The notes under the pieces are model-generated. The model searched no databases and was not told the origin of the DNA. It saw nothing but the letters and a program-made list of their open reading frames with translations. From assembly GCF_000283155.1 (NCBI RefSeq), contig NW_004454195.1:2680111-2744110 (forward strand): a DNA stretch of 64,000 bases, read 5' to 3'. The translations under genes were made by a program, and so were the position numbers. Source of the stretch: Ceratotherium simum simum. Taxonomy: Eukaryota > Chordata > Mammalia > Perissodactyla > Rhinocerotidae. This document shows positions 33,561-46,500 of this stretch, piece by piece (within the stretch, counting starts at the first letter, position 1; each line of letters opens with the position of its first letter).

Positions 33561-34707
33561 ATCTAAAGCAGCTTGACAAGAATCTCTGCTTTGTAATAAA
33601 AATGATTGATTATATATAACTTTACAGATTATAAGTCAAAATAAAACAAAACACACTTATTTTGCTAGAATTTGTGTTAGAAACTAGAAGTAAGAATCAG
33701 GTTAAATTTGCTTCAGATCTATTCATGGAACATAAATTTACTAAATGATCAATTTGCTGATTTTTATCAAATATATCAATTGTGCTTTTCACCTAAAAGC
33801 TTAAAAAGGAATGAAGTTAGACTATAAAATACAGTTTTTAAACATCAACAAAAATGATGCTTATATGCTATCAGAGAAATCAGTCACAGGATCATTAAAA
33901 AATATGAACATATCGGGGTAACAAAATTCCATAAAAAATAAAAATTTCCCACATCTAATACTATTTTTCCCATCTGGAACTCAATGTTTATAGGGAATGG
34001 AAATATTTGAGCTATTTCTAGCAAATTAAAAACCTGATATAATTATAGAGCACAGAATTTGTATTCACAAATATCTGAAGGAAATCAGAATTTTTACTTT
34101 AATGTAAATTTAAATTTTCAACAGAGTAGCCCAGTACTCTGTAAATACAAGAAACAGGCTTAGTCCCTTCTTCGTTAGCCCGACAGTCTAGTGGCAAAGA
34201 CAGATCCTAATCAAATAGTCACACTCATGAATGTAAAAGCATAAATGGAAAAAAGGAAATAACAGTAACGTAAAGAGAAAAGTGGGTCAAGGGAGATTTC
34301 TCTGCAGAAGGGACAGAAATGATCTGAAGAGTGTTCAAGTTAATCGAGGAAGTCTGCAAATATATCCACAGCAGACACTTCAGTTACTTTTTAATCCTTT
34401 GCATTAGCAGGGTCTGAGAGCTTCGCTGCCTCATTTATTTGTATTTATAGTGAATATATAGTTCTTTCTACTGTGGCCAACACCACTTACTTTTTCATTT
34501 TCTTTTTACCCAAGATCCTAAAAGGTAAATTCACTAATGATATTGTTATAAATTATCTGCATTTCAACTTGTAGGTTTTTCAGAGGGTTGCACTAACTTG
34601 TTTAGCTGGGCTTCAGTTAACATACAGGGGAGGACTTCACACAGCCATTTGACTGAATTAGATCCTGAAGTTTGATAATAACCAGCTTGATCACTGGTTT
34701 CTTTAAA
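33561..34707. other. AT-rich, no feature recognised
   Basis: AT-rich unassigned sequence with many stops in all frames. 34145-34290 is vaguely repeat-like ('cagtctagtggcaaagacag'). Confidence 0.4.
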
Positions 34708-34750
34708 CCATGCTTGAGCCAATCTTCCTCACCAAAAAAAAAAAAAAAAA
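34708..34750 (+). mobile_element. ERE SINE 3' fragment
   Basis: 'tgcttgagccaatcttcctc' followed by 'acc' and an 18-base A run. This is only the last ~25 bases of ERE plus its tail. It is either a 5'-truncated insertion or a remnant. It is the only ERE trace between 25.4 and 44.1 kb. Confidence 0.75.
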
Positions 34751-35814
34751 GAATGGTGACAACCATATTACCAATAGGGAATTTTATCTATACTGTTCAA
34801 ATCCACACATCTTTTACTCATGAACAGAACTGAATATCTTTTCTTATTTAACTTTAGGAAAATGAATTTTCTTTTATTTTGCTGAGTTCTAGGATCCCAA
34901 AACAAAAAAGAATAATGACACCTCAAATACATTATTAAATTGCTCCATTTGGCAGATACGCTAGTTCTCTTTTTAGCCTTTTCCTGGAGCTAAGTTGTCT
35001 TTAAAATAATCATCCTTTCATTGGCAAGATTAAAGTTCACTGAAATTTGCATACTTTATAGGCTCACAGCACATGTAAAATACATTTTTCTCAGGGGTAC
35101 ATTAGTACAATAACGTAAAATATACCATTGTGTTAAAATATGTCGTATTATTGTGTAAAATTGCTTTGTATTTGTTTTTGTTATCTAGATTTTTAGCATT
35201 TATAAATGTTTCTTTAAATGAAATGATAACTTCAGAATTAACGTAAGACTGAAATTTTAAATCCTAATCAAGACTATCAATTTGTGATATATTTCTTGAG
35301 TTTTACCTCATATTGAAGTTTGAAATTTTACATCATATTCTTGATTTGTGTAAATAAAGAATATTGATAGCACAACAACCAGGACACCCAAAACTTCTTG
35401 CTACCAATAGTCGACAATTGTTACTTATGGGGGAGAGATAGGACACAAGAAAAGAGAAATCTGCTTCATAAATGCAGAAATTTTAGTTATAAGTAAAGAA
35501 GATCAATGTGAATTGCTTGGAGAATGATTAAAATAGAAAGGATGACGTATAGTGAATATTACAGTACGGTAATATTTTTACTACCATTGGAATCATTTAA
35601 CAAAAGTGTTCCATAAAAATCCCACCACAGAATCAAGATGCTAATGTTATACCTCATTTGTTGCCAGCATATTCAGTGACATTTTATAATGTACATCTGT
35701 CAGCCAGAGATATAAATGAATGAGGTGAACCATACAATTTACCCTCAGGAAGTTCCATTAGAGCCTCCAAAGTATAATATTTATGAGGTCAGAATCAATT
35801 AATCAGATAGCTGT
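34751..35814. other. AT-rich, no feature recognised
   Basis: AT-rich DNA lacking named repeats and coding frames. Confidence 0.4.
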
Positions 35815-35975
35815 ATTTGCTTTTCAGCTCAGCAGGCTCTCTGCTCCACCAAACTGTTGCATTTGAAAATCTTTCATATTTGGCCAAAGAGTGATTTTAT
35901 ATGTGCTACATAAAAGCTATTTTGTAAATCAATTACTTTAATAACACAGAATGTATTCAGTAGTAATTCATGGTC
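35815..35975. promoter_or_regulatory. Candidate conserved non-coding element
   Basis: Non-repetitive, stop-rich patch with balanced composition in AT-rich surroundings. It contains homeodomain-type TAAT/ATTA cores (for example 'aatcaattactttaataaca'). Called only on texture; conservation was not tested. Confidence 0.2.
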
Positions 35976-37009
35976 TAAGTGGAGAGAATGCAAAATATGT
36001 TCTTATCAGAAATGTTTGATCTCAGTAGGAGTCCTAAATATCCTTTAAGAGCTATGGTGGTCTTACCTATCTCACAGTTACTGAGCGAAAGGCAATTATG
36101 AAAGAAATACAGGCTTGCGCTTGTTCAGCATGGTAATTCAAACTTTGGGTGTGGTCAAGTCACAGGAGATGGTGGCAGAAAAGGAGCACATATTGCTGTC
36201 AAAAACAATCTGGGCAGAAATGGACAAGGACCATAAGAATTTGATAGTGGAAATGGCCGCTATTCTGATAAAGAAGGGGCATGTGTAGTTAACCTCAGGG
36301 AATATAATAAATGACAGTTGCTATGTTAGTCACAGTGAGCTGCTAACTTCTTTGCCCAGAAAGCAGGTCTCAGAGTAATTTTAGAAATGGATGATGAGTT
36401 GGAGGAATTCTGATAGTAAAGCTATAATAGCTCCTTTTTATTTTTTATTTTTTTGCATTAGAGAAGTGAGAGAGACCATGAGGACCAGTACTATGCTAAT
36501 AAAAATCCTGGTAATAATTCTTCTCTATGATGTGGCAACCTGGATAGACATTAGAAATTATGGAAAAGAATTGTAGGTAATACAAAAATTTAGTCCAGAG
36601 ACAATATACTAATTTTATCAAGACTAGCAATTTACATTACACAAGTCCTATTATTGTCCCAGTCAAGTTCTAGGTATTGTGTGCACGTATATGGAGGTGT
36701 GCCTGTGTGTAGAGTTGGTGGTGGAGTACAGTAAATTGGTGAGCACTCACGGATACCTACAATATGCAATGAACACCATCTGCTACCATAACCCAGATAA
36801 GATGGACTGGCTTATAAATCACTCAGCATGACAACTGCCTTCTAACAAAACATAAAAACAAACACAACACAAGTGACTAATTAAAGACAAAATAACAATA
36901 TTTCTACCTCATCTCCTTTCTGAAACAAGCTAAAAAGAATTAAAAAAAAAAAAAAAACTTTTCCTTCAACAAAACTAGGAAACCATGAACTATAGTTGCT
37001 ATTGTAGAA
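35976..37009. other. No feature recognised
   Basis: Unassigned sequence with an A run at 36943-36957. A 61-codon frame at 36391-36576 is not convincing. Confidence 0.4.
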
Positions 37010-37110
37010 TGGAAGTTTTATAAGGAGAGAGATTTTCCCTTGTTTGGTTTAGCAGTGTATCCCCAGAACCTGGGAAGTGATCAGTAAACATCTGTCAAAT
37101 AAATGGACTA
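37010..37110 (+). mobile_element. L2 3' tail
   Basis: 'ttagcagtgtatccccagaa', 'agtgatcagtaaacatctgt' and 'caaataaatgga' follow the L2 terminus. Confidence 0.5.
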
Positions 37111-39276
37111 TAGCTTTGAATAGTATTGTATACCCTTTTAACCTAATTACATTCAACTAAGTAGGAGAAAAGTCATTTTTCTTATTCCTTTGCTTTTCCA
37201 TTCTTCAAACTATATCTCTTAGTCTCCACTTTCCAAGGGAAAAGAAAGAAAAATCTAAAATGCAGAGAGAAACAAACAGTCAATTATGCTCTTGTAAGAG
37301 TCCAAGGGTACATGTCCTGATGACTTAAGGATGATAACGGGGACTTTTGAAGGGTCATTTAGATGATACCCAATTTTTTCCTGATATGCTGAGTTTAACA
37401 CCCAACCCCACTTATTAGGCAGAGATACCACTCTGAAATACACAAGGGTGGACACATGCTTATACATGCATCACATATGTTTCACCAAAATTGGTGACAG
37501 GAATTTGAAGATGCTAATACATTGCCTTTGCAAAGTGGCAAAGTTTAGAGATTTAGACTAACTCCTGAAGTATATTGAGCCTGCCCTCATAGAGACCATG
37601 TTAAGAGCAGTGAAGCTGAATGAGGGAAGGGCATGCCATCCCCGAAAATAGAAGGCTGTCAGCATTGCAGAGAAGAGAGATCATAGGAGCCAATCATCTT
37701 TGCCCTGCTGATAAGCAGAAGCTGAAAAGAAATAGTTAAGTGCTGAGTCACCACACATACTCAAGACATGTAACTCTGGGATACGTCCCAGTCACCACAT
37801 CCGCCATAACGTGCAATGCATGGTGAACTGAGTTAATGCCCACTCCCACGGCAGAGGCCACTGAAAAAATTGCACGTGTGAGAAAAGATACCTGACACGA
37901 AGTACCTTTCTTTCAGCCCCAACTCATAACATTGGCCCATTTCCACACCAAGAGGAGGCTTGGATCCAAGTATCTCTGTTTTGAAATGTATGCACCAAGT
38001 CATTTACCTCACAGTAATATATTCTGACCTTGAGGTGCTATGATTTTTCCTGATATATTCAAGTTACTTTTAATCTAATTAAAAATAATTAGATTTCAGA
38101 GATGTCAGTGTTTACTTAAGAGGGAACATCACACTTTATCTAATGCTATAGTTCAGAATGTGTGGATATCTTTCCTGATACATTACGTTATATTTCAATA
38201 GTTTTAACTTTTCTCAGATGAATGTTTTATTTCTGCAGCAATTATGCAGTAACTCCAGATTTGGCATGTTTTAACCCATTAAAAATTTTATATGTTTAAA
38301 CTACAATTTTCTACTTCTGTAACATTCTGAAATCTTTTTGCTTGTACACATGTAGAAAGAAAACTTATGGGATGTATTAAAAATATATGAAATTACTTGT
38401 AATGGAAATGGCAGATGTCTAAATAAAAGGCAAATATGGAATTCTAACTAGACTGACCTCAATAATCAAAATGCCAATGACAAAGTAAAAAAGAAGAAAA
38501 AAAGGAGGGAAAGACAACAGAGCTTCAAGGAGAAAACGTTGAGAGCTGGTATTGTAGTATATTCTATGTTATCTTGCCGTCTTTCATTAAGTGAATAGAG
38601 GATCTCCATGTACAGTGTTGGACATATTTGCTTTCAAATTATCTGATGTCCCCATTTTCATTTCTTTTCCAAATCAGGAGAAGTATTTTCAGATAATAGT
38701 GACAGATAGAATCATCTTAATCTGTACACTTTGGAGTCAATTTCAGGATGCACTGGCTGAGGGTCAAGGAGGAAGATGGGAAAATGTATCCTTTTTTAAT
38801 GGGAAGGGAGCTTGGTATGTCACTGTATGTAGAATGCACATTAAGAATAGTGGGCAAAAGGGGGAAAAAGTGGTAGTCAAAAGGACAGAAAAATTGGATT
38901 ATCCAGCTTTTATATTAGAGCAAGTTAAATAAAAAAGCAAACTAAGTGAAGATAGAGGTAATTTGAAAATTTCCATATAAACTCATAACCTAAAGAAAAT
39001 ACTCCCTCCATCATTTTTTGGAGTTACTTTGTCTACTCTAAGTACCCAATGGAAATTATTTTCACGCCATTTTTGACTCCCAGTTTTTGAGCACTAATAT
39101 CACTTACTAAGGCAAGTACAACTTCTTGGAGAGTAGCTAATACCATATCTTGAGGCAAAATACGTGAATGTGGACCTGAAATATCTTATCGCAAAAAAAC
39201 AAAGATATTTTCAGAAATGTTTGGGGTTGTTTGAAAAGGACAAAGAGGCCAGAATAAAAGGAAACCTGTTAGTGGC
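37111..39276. other. No gene or named repeat recognised
   Basis: About 2.2 kb. The 113-codon frame at 38591-38932 is the longest but has no recognisable fold or motif. 37620-37960 has a higher GC content and might be part of an unnamed repeat. Confidence 0.4.
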
Positions 39277-39824
39277 TGTAGGTGAGGAAGAACTATTCCT
39301 CTACCCTCCAGGTTCTTCTGGCTGGTCTAAGAATTAAATTCATGAGACAGAATAACAGGAGAAAATCAAACAAAATTTAATAACCTATATACTTGGGAGA
39401 AATCTGAAAAACCGGAAAACTGAGTAATTTGCTAAAATGGCTGAAGCCACCACCTTAAATACCAGCTTCAGCTAAAGACAAAGATGTTGGGGGCAGTGGT
39501 TTGGGAATTCAAAGGGGAGGAAGGTAATTCACATAGAGATGAAAAACAAATGTTTGGTAAGCAAATATTTGCCATGCATGGCAAAGACAATGAGACATGG
39601 GGCGGACTTTGATCAAATGGGCCTTGTTAGGTTCCTCCCTGTCTATCACACCTAGTTCAAATTATACTATGGTTATCTTACAGTATTAGCCCCTTCCTGG
39701 AACAGGCCTTCTATCTTAAATTCTTTTAGGCAGTTAGGAGGAAAGTCAGTTTCTTCCCGAGTCTTTTGTTCTTAAAAACGATCAAGCCAACACATTTTAG
39801 GGTGGAAAATTGTGATCCCCCACA
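39277..39824 (-). mobile_element. Solo LTR-like element, family unassigned
   Basis: Read on the minus strand it begins TGTGGGGGATCACAATTTTC and ends TTCTTCCTCACCTACA. That gives TG...CA ends over ~548 bp. TGGC at 39273-39276 recurs at 39825-39828, fitting a 4-bp retroviral target duplication. The word order resembles mammalian LTRs that end near 'agaagaacctggagg'. No internal genes or second LTR are seen nearby. Confidence 0.6.
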
Positions 39825-42800
39825 TGGCCAAAGTGTTAAAATTTGAACATCAGAAAGATAAACATTATAGCCAATTGGAACAGATGCAGATGTTAAAGAA
39901 GCTATGTGTCTATCATTACACTAAAATAGGGAAACTAACCCAAAATGCTAACAACTACTTGTAATGTACTTGAGTTTCTAAGTCATCTATAGGAGATGCT
40001 GTTTATTGTATAATCCAAATGACATGTACCCTACACTATAGTTTTAGCCAAACAAAAGATTATAACATACATAGATGGATTTTTTAAATAGAAAATGGAA
40101 ACGCAGAAAGACATGTACAATACGGGAATTTTACATCAAGTGTTTGGTTCTCCCTGTGTTTTCTGTAACCAAATCATCATGGCTCTTTTTGTGGACTAGT
40201 ATAGTAACTTATACTTTTGTTACTCAGCCTGTAAAATTGTGGTAGTCCTCTATGAGACAAATTTAATAGTATTGTGAAATGTCATGTGGTTGTCTGGAAA
40301 TGAAAGTTTATATAGAGAACTGGGACCAAGATTGTGGTGTGGCAAGAGCAAAATAATCAGGGAAGGGGTTTGTAATTCCTGCCCCTTTTGTTGGGGAAAG
40401 AGTAACAGCCTTTCATACATTTCTAAGGGGAGTTGAAGTAGTGCCCCTAAATAACAATCTCTGGGCACTGCAACTTCAAGACTTCTTTTAGAGGCTTGTT
40501 TGGTTCGTGTATGCCTTGTAGCTGAGATTCTTTGGGGGTAGTTCCTATGGAAAATTACAGGATTTTTCTTTTTTCTTTTTCTTTTTTGTTTTTTTCAGGC
40601 GAGAGGCCTGTAGTGGGACGGAGAGGGAATGCTTATTCCTCATTCCCGTTATTTGGAAGGATATATTTCCATTCCATATGGAAGGAGCAACTCTTGCTGG
40701 AACATTCTTGGCCTCTCTTTGCACTTCATTCATTCTTTGCCTGAGTAAGGAGGAGAAGGGATGAGTTAGATTATTGAGAATGGAAGAAGAGAATAGGGAA
40801 GTATAGCTCAGCTGTTTCCTCTTGCATTCTACTCTAAGGAGTAGATTGCCAGTAAGGTGTTTTCTGCTCCTTAATGCACAAGTCTTACCTCAGCTGCACC
40901 AACCCTCCTTCCCCATGGGGGAGGGATGCTCCAGACCAACCTTGCCTATGACTGCATGGGAGTCCGATTCTGTGATTCATTCTTAGTAGGGATACCTTCC
41001 CAAAGATAGAAATCACATTCTACAGCCTATCCATTATGAGGAATATAGGCGCTAGCACATTTCAACAACTATGATGTACTTCTCACATTTATCATTTCTG
41101 AAATTGCAGAATGCCTTACAATCCATTAGGTATTAGATTTTTGGAAATATAGTATTTTCTTTTTTCATCTACCACTTCTTTGTCCTTTTTCAGTTTGTTC
41201 TGGATAAGAACAAATGCTGCTGTTTACTGGGACCCTGAAGATTCCAATAGGTATATGTAAACAGAATGCAATGCTAATTAGAGAAGCCAAAGTGGTTTAA
41301 CCTGCAGGATATTTTTATTCCTACCCAGAGAACATCCCCAAGGAGGAGCTGCATTTCAGCCACCACAGAGCAAGAGAGCTTGGATTGATTCTGACACAGC
41401 AACGAAAAAGACGTTGGGAAACACTAGAAGGAATGTGGCACAATTAGAAACAAGAAAGGGTAGGTCAGATCTATGGGGTTTAAAAAATATTGCTTCCCAA
41501 TGAAACATATGAGGCTTGTTAGGAGTATATTATACTTCAGAATAATAAATTGGGAAATTGATATTTTATGTAGCTTAATAAGAGGATTACAATAATAGAG
41601 TACCGTTTTTTCTGTTAGCATTGAGCTAATGTAGCAAAGTCATATTGTGACAAAAAAGTGAAGCAAAGACATACAGAGAAAAATCACAATATACTCTTTT
41701 TTATGGAGAGACGGTAAAGAATAAAGACATTTTCAGAGATTGAAGCATGTTGAATTGGCAGAATTGATCAGAAGTGAAATTCAGAAGGGGAATATATTTT
41801 GTAGGGAGAATGAAAGGCATAAAGATTAGCTAGTGGAAATAAAAAAGTTAAAAGATCAATAATAAATTAAGGGAAACTATATAGTTCGACCCCACTTTGA
41901 GGAAAAAATAGAGAGGGGGAAAAACAAAATAACAAAAACAAAATATACAACAACAATGACAACAAAAAAACAAGGAGAGAAACCGGGTAGCAAGAGTAGA
42001 CTATTTCCATTCTTTTGATCACAACATTTTATGAATCTAAAAACATGGAAAGTTTAGCAAGATGAAGATTTCAGTAGTGACTGTGCTGGGCCGGATCCAC
42101 AGGACTGTCACCAGGGCAACAGGAGTCTTCCTTGTGGTAATGCCATTATAATGAGGAAAGACATATGCAAACATTAATTAGGGGTGGGGTTCCAAATGGC
42201 TTCCTGAAACCCACCTGAGCTGAAGTCCAAGTTGGTGTTTGGGAAAGATTTGTGCCACAGACAAAGGGTGCAATCATGAAGGAAAAAATCTGAATGTGTA
42301 CATAATCGGGGTATGTACTCGGAAAGAATCCGAGTGCACAACTTGAGTCTACATAAATACCTGTTGTGCCTCACAGACTAGGTCAAAATTATCATGTACC
42401 TGTGAAGTCACATTGTTTCACCTCTTCTAGTAACCAGCATCTATACCTGAAAAGAAAGGTAGACTGAGGAAACAAGATTTCTGCTCAGTCACTTGATTCA
42501 GGACCAGAGGTATGATAGCAGCCTGCTTTTGTCCAGTAGGACTGAGACTTCCAGAGAATTTCCTGAGGATAGACTAGAGATTACACAGAAATTGTATCTT
42601 CCTTAACTTCGAAGCTCCACGAATGGATATGTCATGTATATGATAGGGAGTTAATGCATATATTGGGATTTGAATTGGCTGACAGTAGTTAGGGCAACAT
42701 TCTGAAGGCATTGGGAACAGGGTTCATATATATGTGATGAAAGGTGAATGGAAGGAGGCTGGGACTACATTTTGTGTGGTTGTAGACACAGTGCCCCCGT

Positions 42801-43919
42801 AACCTTGGAGATAGGAAAAATGTCACTGAGTGAGAGGTCTGTAGTATGTGCATATAGATCTGCCTACCTCACTCTTTAATGAGGATCTGCTTACTCTGGT
42901 GTGTCAATTTAACTACTATGTTTAAACTATTGTTTTATTATTTTTAGAGAACAGTAGTGTCAATAGTCAATGAGTGTTGTTTGTAAGCAAGATTGTAGGC
43001 TGTCTGAGTTGAACAAAAGAGGCAAGGTGATAGTGTAGAGAATGGAATTTGTAGGCACACCATTCTAGCATTAAAGCCAATTATAGTATTTCTGTGGAAC
43101 ATAAATTTTGGGGCAAGAGGTCAAGTTTGTATCTGGTCAGAATGAGTTATTAGGAAAAAGACGCTAGGAAGAATGATGACTCTTATGGTTCTTATCCTTC
43201 AGGAAATATAAATATAATTCTGTGGGGAAGATATGGTTTTTTAGATGTTTTTCTATTCTGTAATGATCTCTGTTTGATAGCTCTTAGCAATTCCTTTGCC
43301 TATGATTTGATGTCTTTCAACCATGAAGGCTGATCAGTGGGATTTAGAACATACAATCTTTGGTTGACCAGGGGTTAATGCTGCTGCAAAGTGACTCGTA
43401 AAGTTACTCAACTCTGAATTTGTTGGCATGCTAGAGAAACCAGAGCACTAATGTTAGAAAGAGTGGCAAGGGGAGAGTCAAATCAGATGAAAGAATGGAG
43501 ATGAAAGATGGAACTGGTACCTGCGGCACCAGGAAAGGTGATGGCAAGGTAGACATGAGCTGGTAATGGCAGGGTAAAGCTTGCACCATAAGTAAGTTTA
43601 TAGAGTCAGTGATGCCTAAGCTTTGCTATATGGGTCTCATATTGGCATCTGTGCCACTTGGAGTTTGTGTTCAAACAGAAACAAAAAACAAAACAGATAC
43701 CTACTTGGCTAGTTTAAGCATGAAAAGAATTTATTAAAGAATATTAGGTTCATAAAATCTCAAGTAAGGCCGGAGAACCTGGCTTGGAGTCTATGCCAAC
43801 AAGAACAATGCCCGAAGTGGATATCAGAATTGCTTCTGTGGAGGCACCATTGGAACCACCACTTTTGTAAGGTAACTGTTGAAGGCTTTTGCCCATGTTT
43901 CCATTGTATTCTCTTTCTT
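39825..43919. other. About 4 kb with no assigned feature
   Basis: Mixed unassigned DNA. 43670-43860 resembles an old interspersed repeat ('aagaatttattaaagaatat', 'gccggagaacctggcttgga') that I cannot name. All frames are under 75 codons and lack domains. Confidence 0.4.
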
Positions 43920-44112
43920 TCTTTTAAAAATGTATTTGTAGAACTCCTTTAATTATATGGATATTAATTCTTAATTGGTTTCATGTGTAGAAAATATTCC
44001 TCTCATATTACAGCTCTAGCTCTTTTTTTTTCATTTAAAAAATACTGTCTACTAAAGTACAAATTACATTGAATCTAATTCGGTGATTGTGTTTCTAAAT
44101 CTTCCATATCCT

Positions 44113-44392
44113 CATTGACTTTTTGTGTGTGTGTGTGTGTGTGTGTGAGGAAGATTGGCCCTGAGCTAACACCTGCTACCCATCTTCCTCTTTTTGCTTG
44201 AGGAAGATTGGCCCTGAGCTAACATGTGTGCCAATCTTCCTCTATTTTGTATATGGGACGCCACCACAGCATGGGTTGATGAGTGCTGTAGGTCCATGCC
44301 TGGCATCCAAACCTGCGATCTTGGGCTGCCAAAACAGAGCGCCTCGAACTTAACCACTATGCCACCAGGTTGTGCCCCCCCATTGACTTTTT
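44113..44392. repeat. Target-site duplication of ERE insertion
   Basis: CATTGACTTTTT at 44113-44124 and 44381-44392, identical, flanking the ERE. Confidence 0.85.
44125..44380 (-). mobile_element. ERE SINE, short-type body
   Basis: Minus-strand copy with a (GT) run of about 12 units at the tail end. Two 'ggaagattggccctgagcta' modules and 'ccaccacagcatgggttgat' are followed by the head ending 'ccaccaggttgtgcccccc'. The terminal GGCCGGCC has decayed. Confidence 0.92.
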
Positions 44393-45866
44393 TTCTCCTT
44401 ATTTTATCAATTGCTGAGAGAAGTGTGTTAATTTCTATCATTTACTATGACTGTGAATTTTTCTTCTTCACCTTGGAATTCTGTCAACTTTTTTCTTTAT
44501 ATACTTTTAGGTAACATTATTGAGTGCATACATATTTATAATTGTTATATCTTTATTGTGAATTGAACATTTTATTATTTAGTGAATATCTTTACCTGTA
44601 GTAAAGATTATTGCTTTTTAAAATATATTTTATCTGGTAACAGTACACCAGTTGATGCACTTTAATATTCTTTTGGTCAAAATTTGTCTGGCATATATTT
44701 TTCTGTCCTTTTATTTTCAACTTTGTTTTCTTAAGTTTTAAATGTCTCTCATAACAGCATACAGTTGGATTTTAAAAATCTAATCAGATAACCTTTGTCT
44801 TTTAATTGGAGCATTTAGTCTGCTTATATTGATATAATTATTAATTTATTTACAGTCCTATATAAGATCTTACTCTATATTCCATCATATGTACCTTTCT
44901 CTTTGTTCAAATACTATGGTTCTTTTTTTCTCCTTTGTTTCAGTTTCTTTGGTTTGATTATTCTCATTCCATTTCTCTCCTCTTTCAATTTGGGATTTTA
45001 CACACTTTCTCTTCTTTTAGTGGTTATCCTAACATTACACACACAAATTGAACATAGTCTAAAGTTAATAATAACAAGGACATTATTACACAATGAATTT
45101 ATTTCCTTCTTTTCATATTATATGCTATTGCTTTCATGTATTTTATATCTATCTTGTTACTTTTAAACTCAAACTAGATTATAATTTTTATGCAATATTA
45201 CTTTAGCTTTTCTTTGCTTTTTATTCATCCTCATGTCTGGTTTGACTTGCCATCTTCTTGATACATATCTTTGAAAATTTCCTTCAGTGAGAGTCTGCTG
45301 GTGGTAAATTTTTTGTTTTTGTTTTCTGGAAATTATATTTGCTTCATTCTTGGAATCAATATTTCTGGGTGTAAAATTTTTGGTTGGCAGCTACTTTATT
45401 TCACATTGAAGATCAATACACTCTCTCTAATTTATTGTAAGACTATTGTAAAGAGTCATATATCTGTCACGTATTTAAGCTAATCTGTCCACTTGAGAGC
45501 TTTTCAGATTTTCTCATTGTATTTGGTGTTCTTCAGTTTCACAATAATAAGTCTTGATCTGGATTTCTTTTTAAATATTCTACTTGAGATCATTGGTTTC
45601 TCTGAAACTAGGAATTAATATCTTTCATAAATCAGTATCCACTATTTCTTCAAATATTGCCTATGTTGTACTTACTGTTCATTTCCATCTAGACTTCAAC
45701 TAAATATATGCTACACCTTTGTCCTTCAGGTTTTGTGTCTTAATTTCTATTCTCTTTTTCATCTTTTTTGTTTTTCTAATGTTGCTTATTGGATAACTTC
45801 CTACTAAACCCACCTTTCAATTTATTGATTCTCTGTTCAGCTGTATCTAATCTGTTTTAAATCTAT

Positions 45867-46079
45867 CCACTTAATTTTATTTATTTATTTATTTTTTGTG
45901 AGGAAGATCAGCCCTGAGCTAACATCCGTGCCAATCTTTGTCCACTTTGTGTGGGACACCTCCACAGCATGGCCTGACAAGCAGTGCATCAGTGCACGCC
46001 AGGATCCAAACCCGGGCCACCAGCAGTGGAGTGCACGCACTTAACCTCTATTCCACAGGGCGGCCCCTACTTAATTTTA
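45867..46079. repeat. Target-site duplication of ERE insertion
   Basis: CCACTTAATTTTA (45867-45879) and CTACTTAATTTTA (46067-46079) flank the ERE with one mismatch. Confidence 0.8.
45880..46066 (-). mobile_element. ERE SINE, short-type body, single tail module
   Basis: Minus-strand copy: 'gaggaagatcagccctgagc', 'ccacagcatggcctgacaag', 'caggatccaaacccgggcca', ending 'cagggcggcccc'. It has one 'gagctaacatc' module and a TTTA-rich tail. Confidence 0.92.
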
Positions 46080-46500
46080 AATTATAGTTATTATACTTTT
46101 CCTTTCTAGAGGATCTTTTTTGTTATGTTTTAAATATTTTTTATTTTCTAAACATTATTTTAAACTTATCTTTTACTCTTTTAAAGCTTATCAAGTAAAA
46201 TAATTTTGTATTTTATACTTGATGATTTCAATAGTCAAAATGTTTGCAGGGCCTTCTTTTGTCTGTTGTTTTTGTTGGCTCTCAGTCAAGGTGACTTTTT
46301 CTTCTTTGCTTTCCAATTTTTAATTGAGGTACTCATTTTTATTGGAAAAATATTTTTGAGTCTTTTTGAGACCAAAGATAATGTATTTTTTTGCAGAAGA
46401 TACTGCATTTGTTTCTGCCTGGCACTTTGGGGCAGTAAAAGTTATGGGATCTCTTTGACTTATTTATGACTTGAGATTATTTTGGATGATACAGGTAATG

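Larger units (their letters stand above)
43920..46500 (-). mobile_element. Old L1 (L1M), ORF2 5' part to 5' region, nested by two EREs
   Basis: Plus-strand text is the antisense of L1 ORF2 and 5' sequence. 'ttttatctggtaacagtaca' and 'taattggagcatttagtctg' mark the endonuclease region. 'tatttcttcaaatattgcct' with 'cctttcaatttattgattct' marks the 5' region. Many stops. EREs lie at 44125-44380 and 45880-46066. Right-hand limit approximate. Confidence 0.7.
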
